Positions 8,707-17,478 are shown, counted from the stretch's first letter. The stretch: DNA of 34,966 nucleotides from Lachnospiraceae bacterium (GCA_029338675.1 JAQYAV010000076.1:1-34966), one strand, 5' to 3'. A program made the numbers and translations. The notes: generated by a model not told the origin, from the letters alone.

Positions 8707-9231
8707 CTATTCTCCTTCATACTGCACTACTGATGCAATGTCATAATCAGCTAAAACCTTACGTCCACCTAAATCTGAAAGTTCAATTAAAAATATCATC
8801 TTAACTACTTCACCACCAAGCTCCTCAATAAGCTTTGCAGCGGCTTCCATTGTTCCACCTGTTGCAATAAGGTCATCAACAAGAACCACCTTGTCCCCCT
8901 TTTTAACTGAATCCTTATGAATCTCAATTTCTGCTGTACCATATTCAAGTGCGTAGCTCCTAGAAACAGTCTCTCTAGGCAGCTTTCCTTTCTTTCTTAT
9001 TGGTACAAATTTCTTTTTATTTATATATGCCAAAGGTGTTCCGAATATGAAGCCTCTGGACTCTGCTCCTGCAATTACATTATAATCTACTCCATCAAGT
9101 AACTCATTCATCTTAGAAACTGCAAGCTGTAAACCATCACTGCTATCTAAAACACCTGTAACATCCCTAAAAATGATTCCTTCCTTAGGAAAATCTGGAA
9201 TGCTAATAATATAATCCTCTATCTTCTTCAT
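8707..9231 (-). CDS. apt: Adenine phosphoribosyltransferase
   Basis: Purine salvage enzyme that converts adenine and PRPP to AMP in the cytosol. Its 174 residues are the normal length. The N-terminal IPDFPKEGIIFRDVT signature is typical of Apt, AGAESRGFIFG (54-64) forms part of the base pocket, and the PRPP-binding loop is VLVDDLIATGGT (116-127). The ATG at 9231 is preceded by AGGAGG, with a slightly long spacing. It sits between recJ and rel, a frequent clostridial arrangement. A possible promoter in the gap after recJ could give it separate transcription. Confidence 0.96.
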   Translation of the reverse strand: MKKIEDYIISIPDFPKEGIIFRDVTGVLDSSDGLQLAVSKMNELLDGVDYNVIAGAESRGFIFGTPLAYINKKKFVPIRKKGKLPRETVSRSYALEYGTAEIEIHKDSVKKGDKVVLVDDLIATGGTMEAAAKLIEELGGEVVKMIFLIELSDLGGRKVLADYDIASVVQYEGE

Positions 9232-9271
9232 AATCTTCCCGCCTCCTATGTATAATAGAACCTACATTACA

Positions 9272-9301
9272 GTTATAATATATATTATAATGTCTGTTCA
9301 A
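9272..9301 (-). promoter_or_regulatory. Possible promoter for apt-rel, with AT palindrome
   Basis: On the minus strand TTGAAC (9301-9296) is followed after 18 bases by TATAAC (9277-9272). The spacer and -10 overlap an 18-base perfect palindrome (9273-9290) made only of A and T. It lies about 40 bases ahead of the apt start and just after the recJ stop. The boxes are visible; promoter activity is inferred. Confidence 0.4.
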
Positions 9302-9309
9302 AATTCAAA

Positions 9310-11094
9310 TTAATCATTGTGTTTTCTATATGTAACAGGTTTAATCTGAATAGTTCTTCTACCCATATATTCATTAATATCTGGATAGTACGCAACATCA
9401 AGCCTTATATCGTTAGATAAACCTTTAAACATTTTATCACATTCTTCTTCACTAAACCACATTTTTATACAATCAGTGAATTTATTTCCATTAAAGTCAA
9501 CTGCTTCTATAGTGAAGCCCTGTTCTGTCATAAAAATTATTTTTACAAATTGTCCATTCTTTCCCATCTTCATGGCACGTTTTACCGCGAGATTTGACTG
9601 ACCAAACAATGGCTTCTCATTTCCTTTTCCAAATGGCTCAAGTAAGTCCAAATCTTCTATGAGCTTCTCACTTATATAGCTTACTGGCATTGCAACATCA
9701 AGTCTTACTAGAGGAATAAGCTGTTCATCTGTAAGCTTGCATTTTTCATTCAATGCTCTTCTTAAATCATCAAGCCTATCCCCTTCCAAAGAAAGACCTG
9801 CAGCAAGCTCATGTCCGCCATATTTAAGCAAATATTCCTTACATTCATTCAAGGAATCATACATGTGATAACCTTCAATTGATCTTCCTGAACCCTTAAC
9901 AATGCCTTCTATGTCACCTGTAAAAACAAACACTGGCTTATAATAGGCTTCTCTGATTCTTCCTGCTACAATTCCCGCCAAGCTCTCATGTAGTTTCGGT
10001 ATATGAATAACTAAAACCTTATCTTCGCTATGTTTTTCTTCTATAAGCTTGATTGCCTCCTCTACACCATCCTCAGTCATGCTCTTTCTTTGTTCATTTA
10101 GCACCTTAAGCTGTTCTGCTAGTATGAGTGCTTCCTGATAATCCTCCGTAAGTAATAACTCAAGTCCCTTTTGGGCGGATTCAAGTCGACCTGTTGCATT
10201 AATACAAGGTCCAATAATAAAACCTAAATGATATGCCTTTAAGCTCTTATCTTTGAGTGAATTTACAAAAATCAAAGCAGCTAATCCCTTATTAGATGTA
10301 TTCTCTAAAACCTTTAGTCCCCGTTTAACATATACTCTATTCTCGTCTCTAAGCTCCATTACATCACATACAGTTGCAACAGCCAATGCATCAAGATATT
10401 CTTCTTCGTCATCCCACGCTATATCTATCACCTTATATAAGCTTCTAATGAATTTATATGCTACCCCTGCTCCACACAAGCCTTTGTAGGGATATTTGCA
10501 ATCTATACGCTTAATATCAATAACCGCATCTGCTGGCACTAAATTATATTTTCTGTCACCATCTTCATTTATCTCATATGGCACCTCATGGTGATCTGTT
10601 ACTACAACTGTCATGCCTAAATCCTTAGCCAGCTTAATCGCCGAGAAAGCTGCTATTCCATTATCACATGTAATAATCGTATCAACACCATCCGTATATG
10701 CATCATTAATTATTCTTTCGTTTATTCCATAACCATCTAATATTCTATCTGGAATCTCATAATCAACAACCGCACCTGCTTTTTTCAAGCCTTTAAGCAA
10801 AATATAGTTGGACATAACACCATCAACATCATAATCTGATATAATCCTAATCTTCTTGCCACACTCAATCTTTTCAGCAATAATTCTGCATCCCTTATCC
10901 ATATCTGCCATCAAAAACGGATCATGACACATACTAAAATCAGCTTTCAAATACGCTTCAATATCTTTCTCCGAAACGATATCCCTGTTTCTGATAACCC
11001 TTGCCACCACAGGATCAATACCATATTTCTGGCCTATCAAACCAAAATCTGCCTTTTTACCATATACTGTCCATCTCGACTCAATATTATTCAT
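9310..11094 (-). CDS. recJ: Single-stranded-DNA-specific exonuclease RecJ
   Basis: 5'-3' single-strand DNA exonuclease of the DHH phosphoesterase superfamily, used in recombination and repair. The metal-binding motifs are present: ISDYDVDGVMSNY (DYDVDG at 87-92), CDNGIAA, and VVTDHHEVP with the DHH triad. The DHHA1 part carries SLAGIVAGRIREAYYKPVFV and KGSGRSIEGYHMYDSL with YGGHELAAGL. A C-terminal OB-like region (about 460-590) follows. GPCINATGRLESA is also characteristic. The 594 residues match the short clostridial RecJ form. The start is the ATG at 11094, with GGATAGAAG upstream. It sits between secDF and apt in the leftward series, with a long hairpin in the upstream gap. Confidence 0.93.
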   Translation of the reverse strand: MNNIESRWTVYGKKADFGLIGQKYGIDPVVARVIRNRDIVSEKDIEAYLKADFSMCHDPFLMADMDKGCRIIAEKIECGKKIRIISDYDVDGVMSNYILLKGLKKAGAVVDYEIPDRILDGYGINERIINDAYTDGVDTIITCDNGIAAFSAIKLAKDLGMTVVVTDHHEVPYEINEDGDRKYNLVPADAVIDIKRIDCKYPYKGLCGAGVAYKFIRSLYKVIDIAWDDEEEYLDALAVATVCDVMELRDENRVYVKRGLKVLENTSNKGLAALIFVNSLKDKSLKAYHLGFIIGPCINATGRLESAQKGLELLLTEDYQEALILAEQLKVLNEQRKSMTEDGVEEAIKLIEEKHSEDKVLVIHIPKLHESLAGIVAGRIREAYYKPVFVFTGDIEGIVKGSGRSIEGYHMYDSLNECKEYLLKYGGHELAAGLSLEGDRLDDLRRALNEKCKLTDEQLIPLVRLDVAMPVSYISEKLIEDLDLLEPFGKGNEKPLFGQSNLAVKRAMKMGKNGQFVKIIFMTEQGFTIEAVDFNGNKFTDCIKMWFSEEECDKMFKGLSNDIRLDVAYYPDINEYMGRRTIQIKPVTYRKHND

Positions 11095-11132
11095 CTTCTA
11101 TCCACATCCTGCCCTCATATATTTGTTATTAA

Positions 11133-11183
11133 TGATTGCAAAATGAAATCTATACCTAGATATATATTTCACTTTGCAATCAT
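11133..11183. repeat. Long hairpin between secDF and recJ
   Basis: TGATTGCAAAATGAAAT (11133-11149) pairs with ATTTCACTTTGCAATCA (11165-11181), 17 bp with one mismatch. The loop holds a nearly self-complementary tatacctagatata segment, so the whole stretch can fold into one long rod. Neither strand shows a following T-tract. It is too AT-rich and lacks the tail of a normal terminator; RNA processing or a partial attenuator is more likely. Confidence 0.6.
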
Positions 11184-11278
11184 CAATGTTTTATTAGAAA
11201 AACAAGGACATGCACACTTAAGAATATGTTTTCTACTTCTCAAATGGCACGCCCTTGGCCTTATTTCATTATGTTATA

Positions 11279-13462
11279 TTATTTTACTTTGTTGAATTTC
11301 TTCTTTAACATGTACCATAATGGTCCTGTTATACACACTGATGAGTATGCACCACATACGATACCAGCCATAAGAGTGAATGTGAACTCCTTAAGAGATG
11401 CAACACCCATTATGAATAATACAAATACCATTACAAATGTTGTAAGTGATGTGTAAATTGTTCTTGTAAATGTCTGTGCAATACTTGTGTTTACAACATT
11501 TTCAATATTATTCTTCTTATCCATAGTCTTGAGATTTTCTCTAATTCTATCGAAGATGATAATTGTTGCATTAATTGAGTAACCAAGTATTGTAAGCATA
11601 CAAGCAATAAATGTATTACCAACGGCAAGCTTTCCGATAGAGTATACTGCAAATACTATCATAACGTCATGGATAAGTGCAAGCACCGCACTAGCACCAA
11701 ATTTAACATCAGAGAATCTGATTGCTATATAGATAAGCATAAGTATTGAAGAAATAACAATGGCTATAATTGCATCCTTCTGCATCTCACCACTTATTGT
11801 TGAGCTTATACTTTGTGAACTAATCTCTGAAACCTTGAAGTTTTCTTTGATTGCATTATCAAACTTCTCCGCATCCTCTTCTGACAATAAGCTAGTCTTA
11901 AATATTACCTGATTTGTTCCCTCAACTGTCTGAATCTGAATATTAGCTGCAGACAAACCAACCTTTTCAGTCAATACTGGAATAACCTCTGACTCTGCTC
12001 TTTGAAGAGTATATTCTTCCTCAAATGTAACAGTAGTAGATGTACCACCTGTAAACTCTAAGCTGAAATTAAGAATTGAACCATCCTTAGCCTTGTTTAC
12101 GCCAAGGAATGCTATACCTGCAATAATTGCAATAAGTGATATAGCAAAACAAATCTTAGAATTCTTAACAAAGCCTCTAACCTTAGGCTCTTTAGCCTTT
12201 CCATAACACTTAACATTAGTAATACCTAAGTTTACTGCTGCATTTAAGAGCATCTTAGTAATAACAAGTGCTGTAAACATTGAAAGGACAATACCAATCA
12301 TAAGTGTTGTAGCAAATCCCTTGATGCTACCTGAGCCAAGTAACATAAGCACGAATGCTGCAATAAGCGTTGTAATATTACCATCAACAATAGCAGATAA
12401 AGCCTTTGAGAAACCAGCAGCTACTGCATTTCTTACGTTCTTTCCATCTGCTAATTCTTCTTTAATACGAGTAAAGATAATTACGTTAGCATCAACTGCC
12501 ATACCAATTGAAAGAATGATACCCGCCATACCAGGCAATGTAAGTGTAATTCCACCAATACTTAATATTAATACTAATAAAATTACATAAGCAACAAGTG
12601 CAAGTGATGCAATAAAACCAGGTACAAGATAAATGATTATCATAAGTAAACAGATAATTGCAAGACCAATTACACCTGCCTTAAGACTCTTTGAAACAGC
12701 CTCACGACCAAGCTTTGCACCAACAATATTATACTGAATCTGCTTAAGCTCAAGAGGTAATGCACCAATCTTGATTGTATTAGCTAAATTAGTTGCTGTC
12801 TCAAAATCTTCAATATGATTAATTACTGCATTACCACCTGATATTTTACTTTGTACCTGTGGAGCACTAACTAACTTGTTATCATAAACGATTACGATTG
12901 ATTTACCAATATTAGCACCAGTAACATCTTCAAATTTCTTTGCACCCTCATCTGTAAAATCAAGAGTTACAACATTATCCTCTGTTACACCAGATGTATC
13001 AATTCTTGCTTCTGCATTCTTAACATCTGCACCGTTAAGAGCATATTCGTAATCTTTACCTTCTGTAAATAACTGATAATTTGTCTCATCCATAAATTCA
13101 AGCTTACCAGGTTGTCCCAAATCATCAAGTATTTCATGTGCATCATACTTAGTAGTATCAACTGGAATCTCAACAGTTAATCTTGAATTACCCTCCTGAT
13201 ACACTTCACCTTCTGAACTGTAATTATCAATTCTTCTTTGAAGCTTATCTTTAGTTGCTGCAATTTCTTCTTTAGTAGGATTCTCTGTTACTATTTCATA
13301 AGTAACACTAAGTCCTCCCTGTAAATCAAGTCCAAGTGGAATGTTCTTTGCTTTTCCACTTTCTTCTGCGCCAACGCCTTCAATAGCCATGTATACTCCA
13401 CCTGCAACAAGTAGCAAGAATACAAGCACTGCTATTACGGCATTTCTTTTAGCTTTTTTCAT
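11279..13462 (-). CDS. secDF: Fused protein-export membrane protein SecDF
   Basis: Auxiliary part of the Sec translocase that uses the proton gradient to help pull proteins out of the membrane channel. Here SecD and SecF form one chain of 727 residues. SecD begins with a membrane helix (about 8-27) and has the signature GLDLQGG at 44-50, then an outer domain and a bundle of membrane segments containing GMAGIILSIGMAVDANVIIF. The SecF half repeats the plan: a helix near residue 435, then FSLEFTGGTSTTV, then a second bundle with LTILGYSINATIIIFDRIRE. The ATG at 13462 lies two bases after the scfB stop, with an AAGGAG site inside the scfB end, so the two are probably coupled. Confidence 0.95.
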   Translation of the reverse strand: MKKAKRNAVIAVLVFLLLVAGGVYMAIEGVGAEESGKAKNIPLGLDLQGGLSVTYEIVTENPTKEEIAATKDKLQRRIDNYSSEGEVYQEGNSRLTVEIPVDTTKYDAHEILDDLGQPGKLEFMDETNYQLFTEGKDYEYALNGADVKNAEARIDTSGVTEDNVVTLDFTDEGAKKFEDVTGANIGKSIVIVYDNKLVSAPQVQSKISGGNAVINHIEDFETATNLANTIKIGALPLELKQIQYNIVGAKLGREAVSKSLKAGVIGLAIICLLMIIIYLVPGFIASLALVAYVILLVLILSIGGITLTLPGMAGIILSIGMAVDANVIIFTRIKEELADGKNVRNAVAAGFSKALSAIVDGNITTLIAAFVLMLLGSGSIKGFATTLMIGIVLSMFTALVITKMLLNAAVNLGITNVKCYGKAKEPKVRGFVKNSKICFAISLIAIIAGIAFLGVNKAKDGSILNFSLEFTGGTSTTVTFEEEYTLQRAESEVIPVLTEKVGLSAANIQIQTVEGTNQVIFKTSLLSEEDAEKFDNAIKENFKVSEISSQSISSTISGEMQKDAIIAIVISSILMLIYIAIRFSDVKFGASAVLALIHDVMIVFAVYSIGKLAVGNTFIACMLTILGYSINATIIIFDRIRENLKTMDKKNNIENVVNTSIAQTFTRTIYTSLTTFVMVFVLFIMGVASLKEFTFTLMAGIVCGAYSSVCITGPLWYMLKKKFNKVK

Positions 13463-13464
13463 TG

Positions 13465-14850
13465 TTATTCTTCTCCTTCTTCTAATTCTGCAAGTGCAGC
13501 CTTAATCATAATTGCGCACTCAACTCTTTTTCGCTGTAATTCACAACCAATATCATATGCATCCAATATATTTCCATGGAAGTTATAAGAATTAGCTGCA
13601 CAACCGCCACTGCAATAGAACCTTGCAAAACAATCCTTGCACTTGTCCTTTGCATATACATTACATAGTTTAAATTCATCAACTACTTTTGTATTTTTTA
13701 TTCCATCAAATACGTTACCAAGTTCAAATCCATCGATTCCAACAAACTGATGACATGGATATAACTCTCCAGTTGGTGTTACTGCCAAATATTCAGTTCC
13801 TGATCCACAACCTGATAATCTCTTATATACACAAGGTCCACCATTAAGATCTAACATATAATGAAAGAATGTAACTGGTTTGCCCTTCTTATGTCTATCA
13901 ATAATATCTAATGCAAGTTTATCATACTGCTCACAAATAGGTGCAACATCTTCTTCTCTAATTGAATAATCACACTCTGGTGCAGATACAACTGGCTCAA
14001 TAGATATCTCCTTGAATCCAAGGTCTGCCATATGCTTGAAGTCCTCTACAAAATCTGTGTTATATCTTGTAAATGTTCCTCTCACATAGTAGCTCTTATC
14101 TCCACGTTTGCTCACAAAATCCTGGAATTTAGGAATAATGACATCATAGCTTCCCTTGCCATTTCTAGTAGGGCGCATCTTATCATGGATTTCCTTTCTT
14201 CCATCAAGACTAAGTACCACGTTAGATATCTCTTTGTTACAAAACTCTATAACATCATCATTCAATAAAACGCCATTAGTAGTAAGTGTAAATCTGAAGT
14301 TCTTGTTGAATTCCTTTTCTTTGCTTCTTCCGTAAGCAACAATTTCCTTAACAACATCGAAATTCATAAGTGGCTCTCCACCGAAGAAGTCCACCTCAAG
14401 GTTAACACGATTACCTGAATTCTCTATTAAAAAGTCGATAGCCTTCTTGCCTACTTCAAGACTCATAAGTTCTCTCTTTTGACCATGATACTCACCCTCA
14501 TCAGCGAAGCAGTATTTACATGCCAAATTACAATCATGAGCAATATGTAAACAAAGAGCCTTTACAACTGTTTTTCTCTGCTTAAAATCGATAATAACAT
14601 CTTTGTAAACATCCTCTGTAAAAAGCTGTCCCATCTTCTCAAGCTCTTCAATATCGGAGTATGCCTCATTTATATCCTCAACAGAATACAAGTCATTATA
14701 TTTGCCTGTAATATGATTAATTATCTCATCCTTTGATGAATCCTTAAACATAGCAATCATGTCATAAACTAAATCATCTACAACATGCACTGAGCCACTA
14801 CAAACATCTAAAACTATATTGTATCCGTTGTTTTTGTACTGGTGTACCAT
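13465..14850 (-). CDS. scfB: SCIFF peptide maturase, radical SAM/SPASM thioether-forming enzyme
   Basis: Radical SAM enzyme that installs Cys-to-Thr type thioether crosslinks in the SCIFF precursor encoded just upstream. Its 461 residues begin with the peptide-recognition region typical of the family (VHQYKNNGYNIVLDV and a RiPP recognition-like fold to about residue 95). The radical SAM cluster motif is C107-x3-C111-x2-C114. The C-terminal SPASM domain has many cysteines for two auxiliary clusters, seen in SGCGSGTEYLAVTPTGELYP, CKDCFARFYCSGGC and the last cysteine in DIGCEL. The ATG at 14850 follows AAGGAGAG with a somewhat long gap. A hairpin between scfA and scfB could keep maturase levels below precursor levels. 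Confidence 0.95.
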   Translation of the reverse strand: MVHQYKNNGYNIVLDVCSGSVHVVDDLVYDMIAMFKDSSKDEIINHITGKYNDLYSVEDINEAYSDIEELEKMGQLFTEDVYKDVIIDFKQRKTVVKALCLHIAHDCNLACKYCFADEGEYHGQKRELMSLEVGKKAIDFLIENSGNRVNLEVDFFGGEPLMNFDVVKEIVAYGRSKEKEFNKNFRFTLTTNGVLLNDDVIEFCNKEISNVVLSLDGRKEIHDKMRPTRNGKGSYDVIIPKFQDFVSKRGDKSYYVRGTFTRYNTDFVEDFKHMADLGFKEISIEPVVSAPECDYSIREEDVAPICEQYDKLALDIIDRHKKGKPVTFFHYMLDLNGGPCVYKRLSGCGSGTEYLAVTPTGELYPCHQFVGIDGFELGNVFDGIKNTKVVDEFKLCNVYAKDKCKDCFARFYCSGGCAANSYNFHGNILDAYDIGCELQRKRVECAIMIKAALAELEEGEE

Positions 14851-14882
14851 ACAGTTTTAACTCTCCTTTTAAAAACGCAACT

Positions 14883-14911
14883 AAAGAGGACCACCCGAAA
14901 GCGTCCCCTTT
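14883..14911 (-). terminator. Hairpin between scfA and scfB, possible attenuator
   Basis: AAAGAGGAC (14883-14891) and GTCCCCTTT (14903-14911) pair over 9 bp with one G-U pair in the leftward RNA. Leftward, the stem is followed by AGTTGCGTTTTTAAAAGG, where a short T-run begins eight bases later. This suits partial termination or 3'-end protection of the scfA message while still allowing read-through into scfB. Confidence 0.5.
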
Positions 14912-14933
14912 AAAGTATGTATTCTTATTAAAA

Positions 14934-15074
14934 TTACTTATTCTCGCAGCTCTGGTTTCCTACTGTGCAAGAAGTCTTACATGCTGACTGGCATGAAGTC
15001 TGGCACTCACCACAACCACCTTTAACTACTGTGCTGTTTAAAGTCTTATCTGTTAATGTTTTAATTCTTTTCAT
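14934..15074 (-). CDS. scfA: SCIFF ribosomal peptide precursor (six cysteines in forty-five residues)
   Basis: A 46-residue peptide that is the substrate of ScfB. The leader is MKRIKTLTDKTLNSTVV, followed by a glycine pair and a core with cysteines at 21, 24, 28, 32, 36 and 43. The six cysteines are interspersed with Thr and Ser (T26, T34, T37), which can accept the thioether bridges. The ATG at 15074 has a textbook AGGAGG site eight bases upstream, and the stop codon is at 14934-14936. The peptide is highly conserved across Clostridia. Its physiological role is not established as far as I know. It lies directly before scfB and secDF; no dedicated peptidase or exporter is seen next to it. Confidence 0.96.
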   Translation of the reverse strand: MKRIKTLTDKTLNSTVVKGGCGECQTSCQSACKTSCTVGNQSCENK

Positions 15075-15125
15075 GTTTTGCCTCCTAAAAATTGTAACTA
15101 TGCACACTACTACATGTTACCTAAT

Positions 15126-15150
15126 ATTATACATATGAAGCATTATAACA
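15126..15150 (-). promoter_or_regulatory. Candidate scfA promoter
   Basis: On the minus strand an extended -10 box, TG-T-TATAAT, lies at 15150-15142, about 70 bases ahead of the scfA start. A second TATAAT lies at 15131-15126. No strong -35 box is seen, which fits an extended -10 promoter. The region immediately upstream is the tandem repeat at 15172-15334. Confidence 0.45.
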
Positions 15151-15171
15151 CACTATTCCCACAAATAAAAG

Positions 15172-15334
15172 CATTTTTTACTTACCTCAATATACCATTT
15201 TTTACTTGCCTTAATGTAATATTTCCACTAACTTTAATATATCATTTTTACTTGCCTTAATATAATATTTCCACTAACTTTAATATATCATTTTTACTTG
15301 CCTTAATGTAATATTTCCACTAACTTTAATATAA
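15172..15334. repeat. 46-47 bp tandem repeat upstream of scfA
   Basis: Three nearly identical units begin at 15196, 15243 and 15289 (unit pattern catttttacttgccttaat, then a TAATATTTCCACTAACTTTAATATA stretch). A truncated unit of 24 bases precedes them at 15172. Spacing is 47 then 46 bases. Differences between units are a T-run length and single bases (ATGTAAT versus ATATAAT). The array fills the gap between the end of the small membrane protein gene and the scfA promoter. Confidence 0.85.
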
Positions 15335-15341
15335 TATTCTT

Positions 15342-15707
15342 CTATTTTCTCATTAAACTTCCCATTCCACCTGATATAACGCTTATTATAAACATCAAAA
15401 GAATATCTCTACTATATTCTAGTCCACCTTTCGATACACAAATACCCACAAGCACAATAACAATACTATAAAATAATCCTAATAGCATTCCAGAAAAAAG
15501 CTTCTTTTTTTCTACTTTTCCTCCAACATATATTCCTCCACTTAGGCTAGCCAAGGAATAAATCAAAGATGTAATTACTATAATTGCCTTATCCCCTAAT
15601 TCCATCTTGTAAACAAAAAATGCCGCAACCATAGTTGCGACACCTGTTATCAAATACGATATAACCAACGCAATCAATAGCTTTAATAAATAGTTTGTCT
15701 TGCTCAT
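15342..15707 (-). CDS. Small four-helix membrane protein, TIGR04086-like
   Basis: A 121-residue integral membrane protein with four predicted helices: about 8-32 (LLIALVISYLITGVATMVAA), 41-63, 70-90 and 100-118. Glycines such as SGGIYVGGKV and SGGMGSLMRK lie between or after them. Length, topology and position directly before scfA fit the TIGR04086 family, which I recall as a frequent neighbour of SCIFF loci. The function is unknown; a link to SCIFF handling or to the Sec machinery encoded downstream is only a guess from location. The ATG at 15707 is preceded by GGAGG. The preceding 163 bases are very AT-rich and contain near-repeats of TTATATTTTGATTTTAT but no clear promoter. Confidence 0.75.
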   Translation of the reverse strand: MSKTNYLLKLLIALVISYLITGVATMVAAFFVYKMELGDKAIIVITSLIYSLASLSGGIYVGGKVEKKKLFSGMLLGLFYSIVIVLVGICVSKGGLEYSRDILLMFIISVISGGMGSLMRK

Positions 15708-15870
15708 AAAACCTCCATATAAGATTATGTTTATATTCTATGAGACTAGCCTTTAATTTATTACATAAACAAATAAAAATATTATGATTATTGTATTTTG
15801 TTCGCTATTATATTTTGATTTTATATTGGCTTCCGCTTTATTTATATTTTAATTGATATTATATTTGATT

Positions 15871-17043
15871 TTATCCTTGAATTTCTCCGGCCTTCTTAAG
15901 TGCAGTTTTTGTAATTATTGGTCCTACTAATTCATATACTACAACACCACAAAGCACGATAGTTCTAATTGTGGCACCATACTCTGGAAGCGTTGCTGCT
16001 GCAGATGTTGCCAAACCAATAGCAACGCCCTCCTGAGGAATCAAGGTGAGTCCAAGCCATTTTCTAACTGTCTTAGGTGCATTTGATATCTTAGCACCAA
16101 GCGCTGCTCCTAATGCTTTTCCAATGACTCTACCTACAACATATATTACCCCCACAAGTCCTACTGAAGCCATAATCTTTATGTCCAAAGAAGCACCTGA
16201 TACAATAAAGAACATCATATATATTGGAGGTGTAATTCTCTCTAATGGTTCGTATATTTTATCTCTGAATTTTGACATGTTTACAAATACCATACTAAGC
16301 ATCATACATGCCAAAAGTGACGAGAATCCAACCATATCTGATATACCTACACATACACAAATCATCATTATTGTTACTGCTAATCTGTTTCCTCTTCCTG
16401 TGTAAAGCTTAACAAGGTATACCATTATTATTCCTAATACAAATCCAAATAATAAGCCTCCACCAATTTCTTTCAGTGGATGCAATAAAAGCTTGCCAAT
16501 CGGAGCAGTTCCATGTGAACTAATTACATTTGCTGCTGCCATAGATACACCAAAAGCAACAAGTGCAACTGCATCATCTAACGCAACTACTGGAAGAAGT
16601 GTATTTGTAACTGGTCCCTTTGATTTGTACTGCTTTACAATCATAAGTGTTGACGCTGCAGCTGTAGCTGATGCAATAGCCCCCATTGCAAGAGAAAATG
16701 TTACATCATAGCCAAGCAATAGCATTATTGTATCTACAACTACAACCGCTCCAAGTCCTTCTAGTACACCAATAATAATAGGTGCTTTTCCTACTCTTTT
16801 AAGAAAGCTTATCTTAAATTCTGCGCCAATAGAAAATGCAATACATCCAAGGGCGAATTCTGTAATAAGGGACATTGAAGCTATCAATTCATCTGTTAGT
16901 ATTTTGAGACAATTAGGTCCTATTAAAAGACCAATAACAAGATATCCTGTTACGTTTGGAAGCTTAAGCTGTTTAACTATTTTGCCAGCTAAAAGCGCAG
17001 TTCCAAGCATAATTGCCATATACGTTAGTAAGTTCAAATTCAT
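15871..17043 (-). CDS. Cation/proton antiporter, CPA2-type transmembrane domain
   Basis: Integral membrane antiporter of the Na+/H+ or K+/H+ exchanger superfamily, about 390 residues, with 11-13 hydrophobic segments and no cytosolic RCK/TrkA-N domain. The ion-binding acidic pair is visible in VVALDDAVALVAFG, and the N-terminal region has VTGYLVIGLLIGPNCLKIL, typical of the CPA2 branch. The ion is not determinable from sequence alone. I chose the ATG at 17043, one base after the stop of the P-II-like gene, with TTAGGTG as ribosome site. A GTG at 17052 in the same frame would add three residues. Tight coupling to the upstream P-II-like gene suggests that protein regulates the transporter, a known theme for P-II homologues. 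Confidence 0.88.
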   Translation of the reverse strand: MNLNLLTYMAIMLGTALLAGKIVKQLKLPNVTGYLVIGLLIGPNCLKILTDELIASMSLITEFALGCIAFSIGAEFKISFLKRVGKAPIIIGVLEGLGAVVVVDTIMLLLGYDVTFSLAMGAIASATAAASTLMIVKQYKSKGPVTNTLLPVVALDDAVALVAFGVSMAAANVISSHGTAPIGKLLLHPLKEIGGGLLFGFVLGIIMVYLVKLYTGRGNRLAVTIMMICVCVGISDMVGFSSLLACMMLSMVFVNMSKFRDKIYEPLERITPPIYMMFFIVSGASLDIKIMASVGLVGVIYVVGRVIGKALGAALGAKISNAPKTVRKWLGLTLIPQEGVAIGLATSAAATLPEYGATIRTIVLCGVVVYELVGPIITKTALKKAGEIQG

Positions 17044-17044
17044 T

Positions 17045-17383
17045 TTATGCACCTAAGCCTTCCACAAATGATACTGGTACAGCGAACATAATTCCTGTAT
17101 TAGGTTCATCTAAACCAACCACTTCATTTATTATTTTCTTGGCTGTAACAAGCTCTTCATCATCCATAACAAAAAGCATAGTCTTAACAACCTCGTTATC
17201 ATCGTCGTCTGCCAATATAGCCTTAAGCATTCCAAACATTGGCAAATCATCCATCTTTTCTATTACACTTGCCATACCTGTTCCATCTATAATTGTTCCA
17301 CCATGAACACCTTTTTCTGCAAGTTCCTTACATATGTCAGCAACAAGATTAGCTTTTTTCAAAATTACAACTAATAAATTCAT
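17045..17383 (-). CDS. P-II-like (nitrogen regulatory protein homologue) small protein
   Basis: A 112-residue soluble protein whose alternating strands and helices resemble the ferredoxin-like P-II fold: NLLVVILKKANLVADICKEL at the start, GGTIIDGTGMASVI as the first turn, and KTMLFVMDDEELVTAKKIIN later. The classical T-loop and the uridylylated tyrosine of GlnB/GlnK are not seen, so it belongs to the broader P-II-like group, possibly binding nucleotides or ions. It lies just upstream of an antiporter with a one-base gap, so a role as its regulatory subunit is likely. The ATG at 17383 follows AAGGAGAA. The family call is from pattern and context rather than a strong motif. Confidence 0.65.
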   Translation of the reverse strand: MNLLVVILKKANLVADICKELAEKGVHGGTIIDGTGMASVIEKMDDLPMFGMLKAILADDDDNEVVKTMLFVMDDEELVTAKKIINEVVGLDEPNTGIMFAVPVSFVEGLGA

Positions 17384-17429
17384 CTTTGTTCTCCTTTATC
17401 TATACAGCTATCGCTACCTACTATCTCTA

Positions 17430-17478
17430 TATTATTTCTATATTATTTCTAGATTATTTCTATTTCTAGATTATTTCC
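17430..17478. repeat. Short 11-bp AT-rich tandem repeat
   Basis: Three 11-base units of the form (t/g)attatttcta run from 17430 to 17462, followed by a partial copy to 17478. The array overlaps the last codons and stop of the HAD gene and the gap before the P-II-like gene. It is probably slippage-generated. Confidence 0.6.

Noticed and set aside
15172-15334. Repeat array considered as a small CRISPR
   Set aside because: The units are directly adjacent with no variable spacers, and no cas gene is near.
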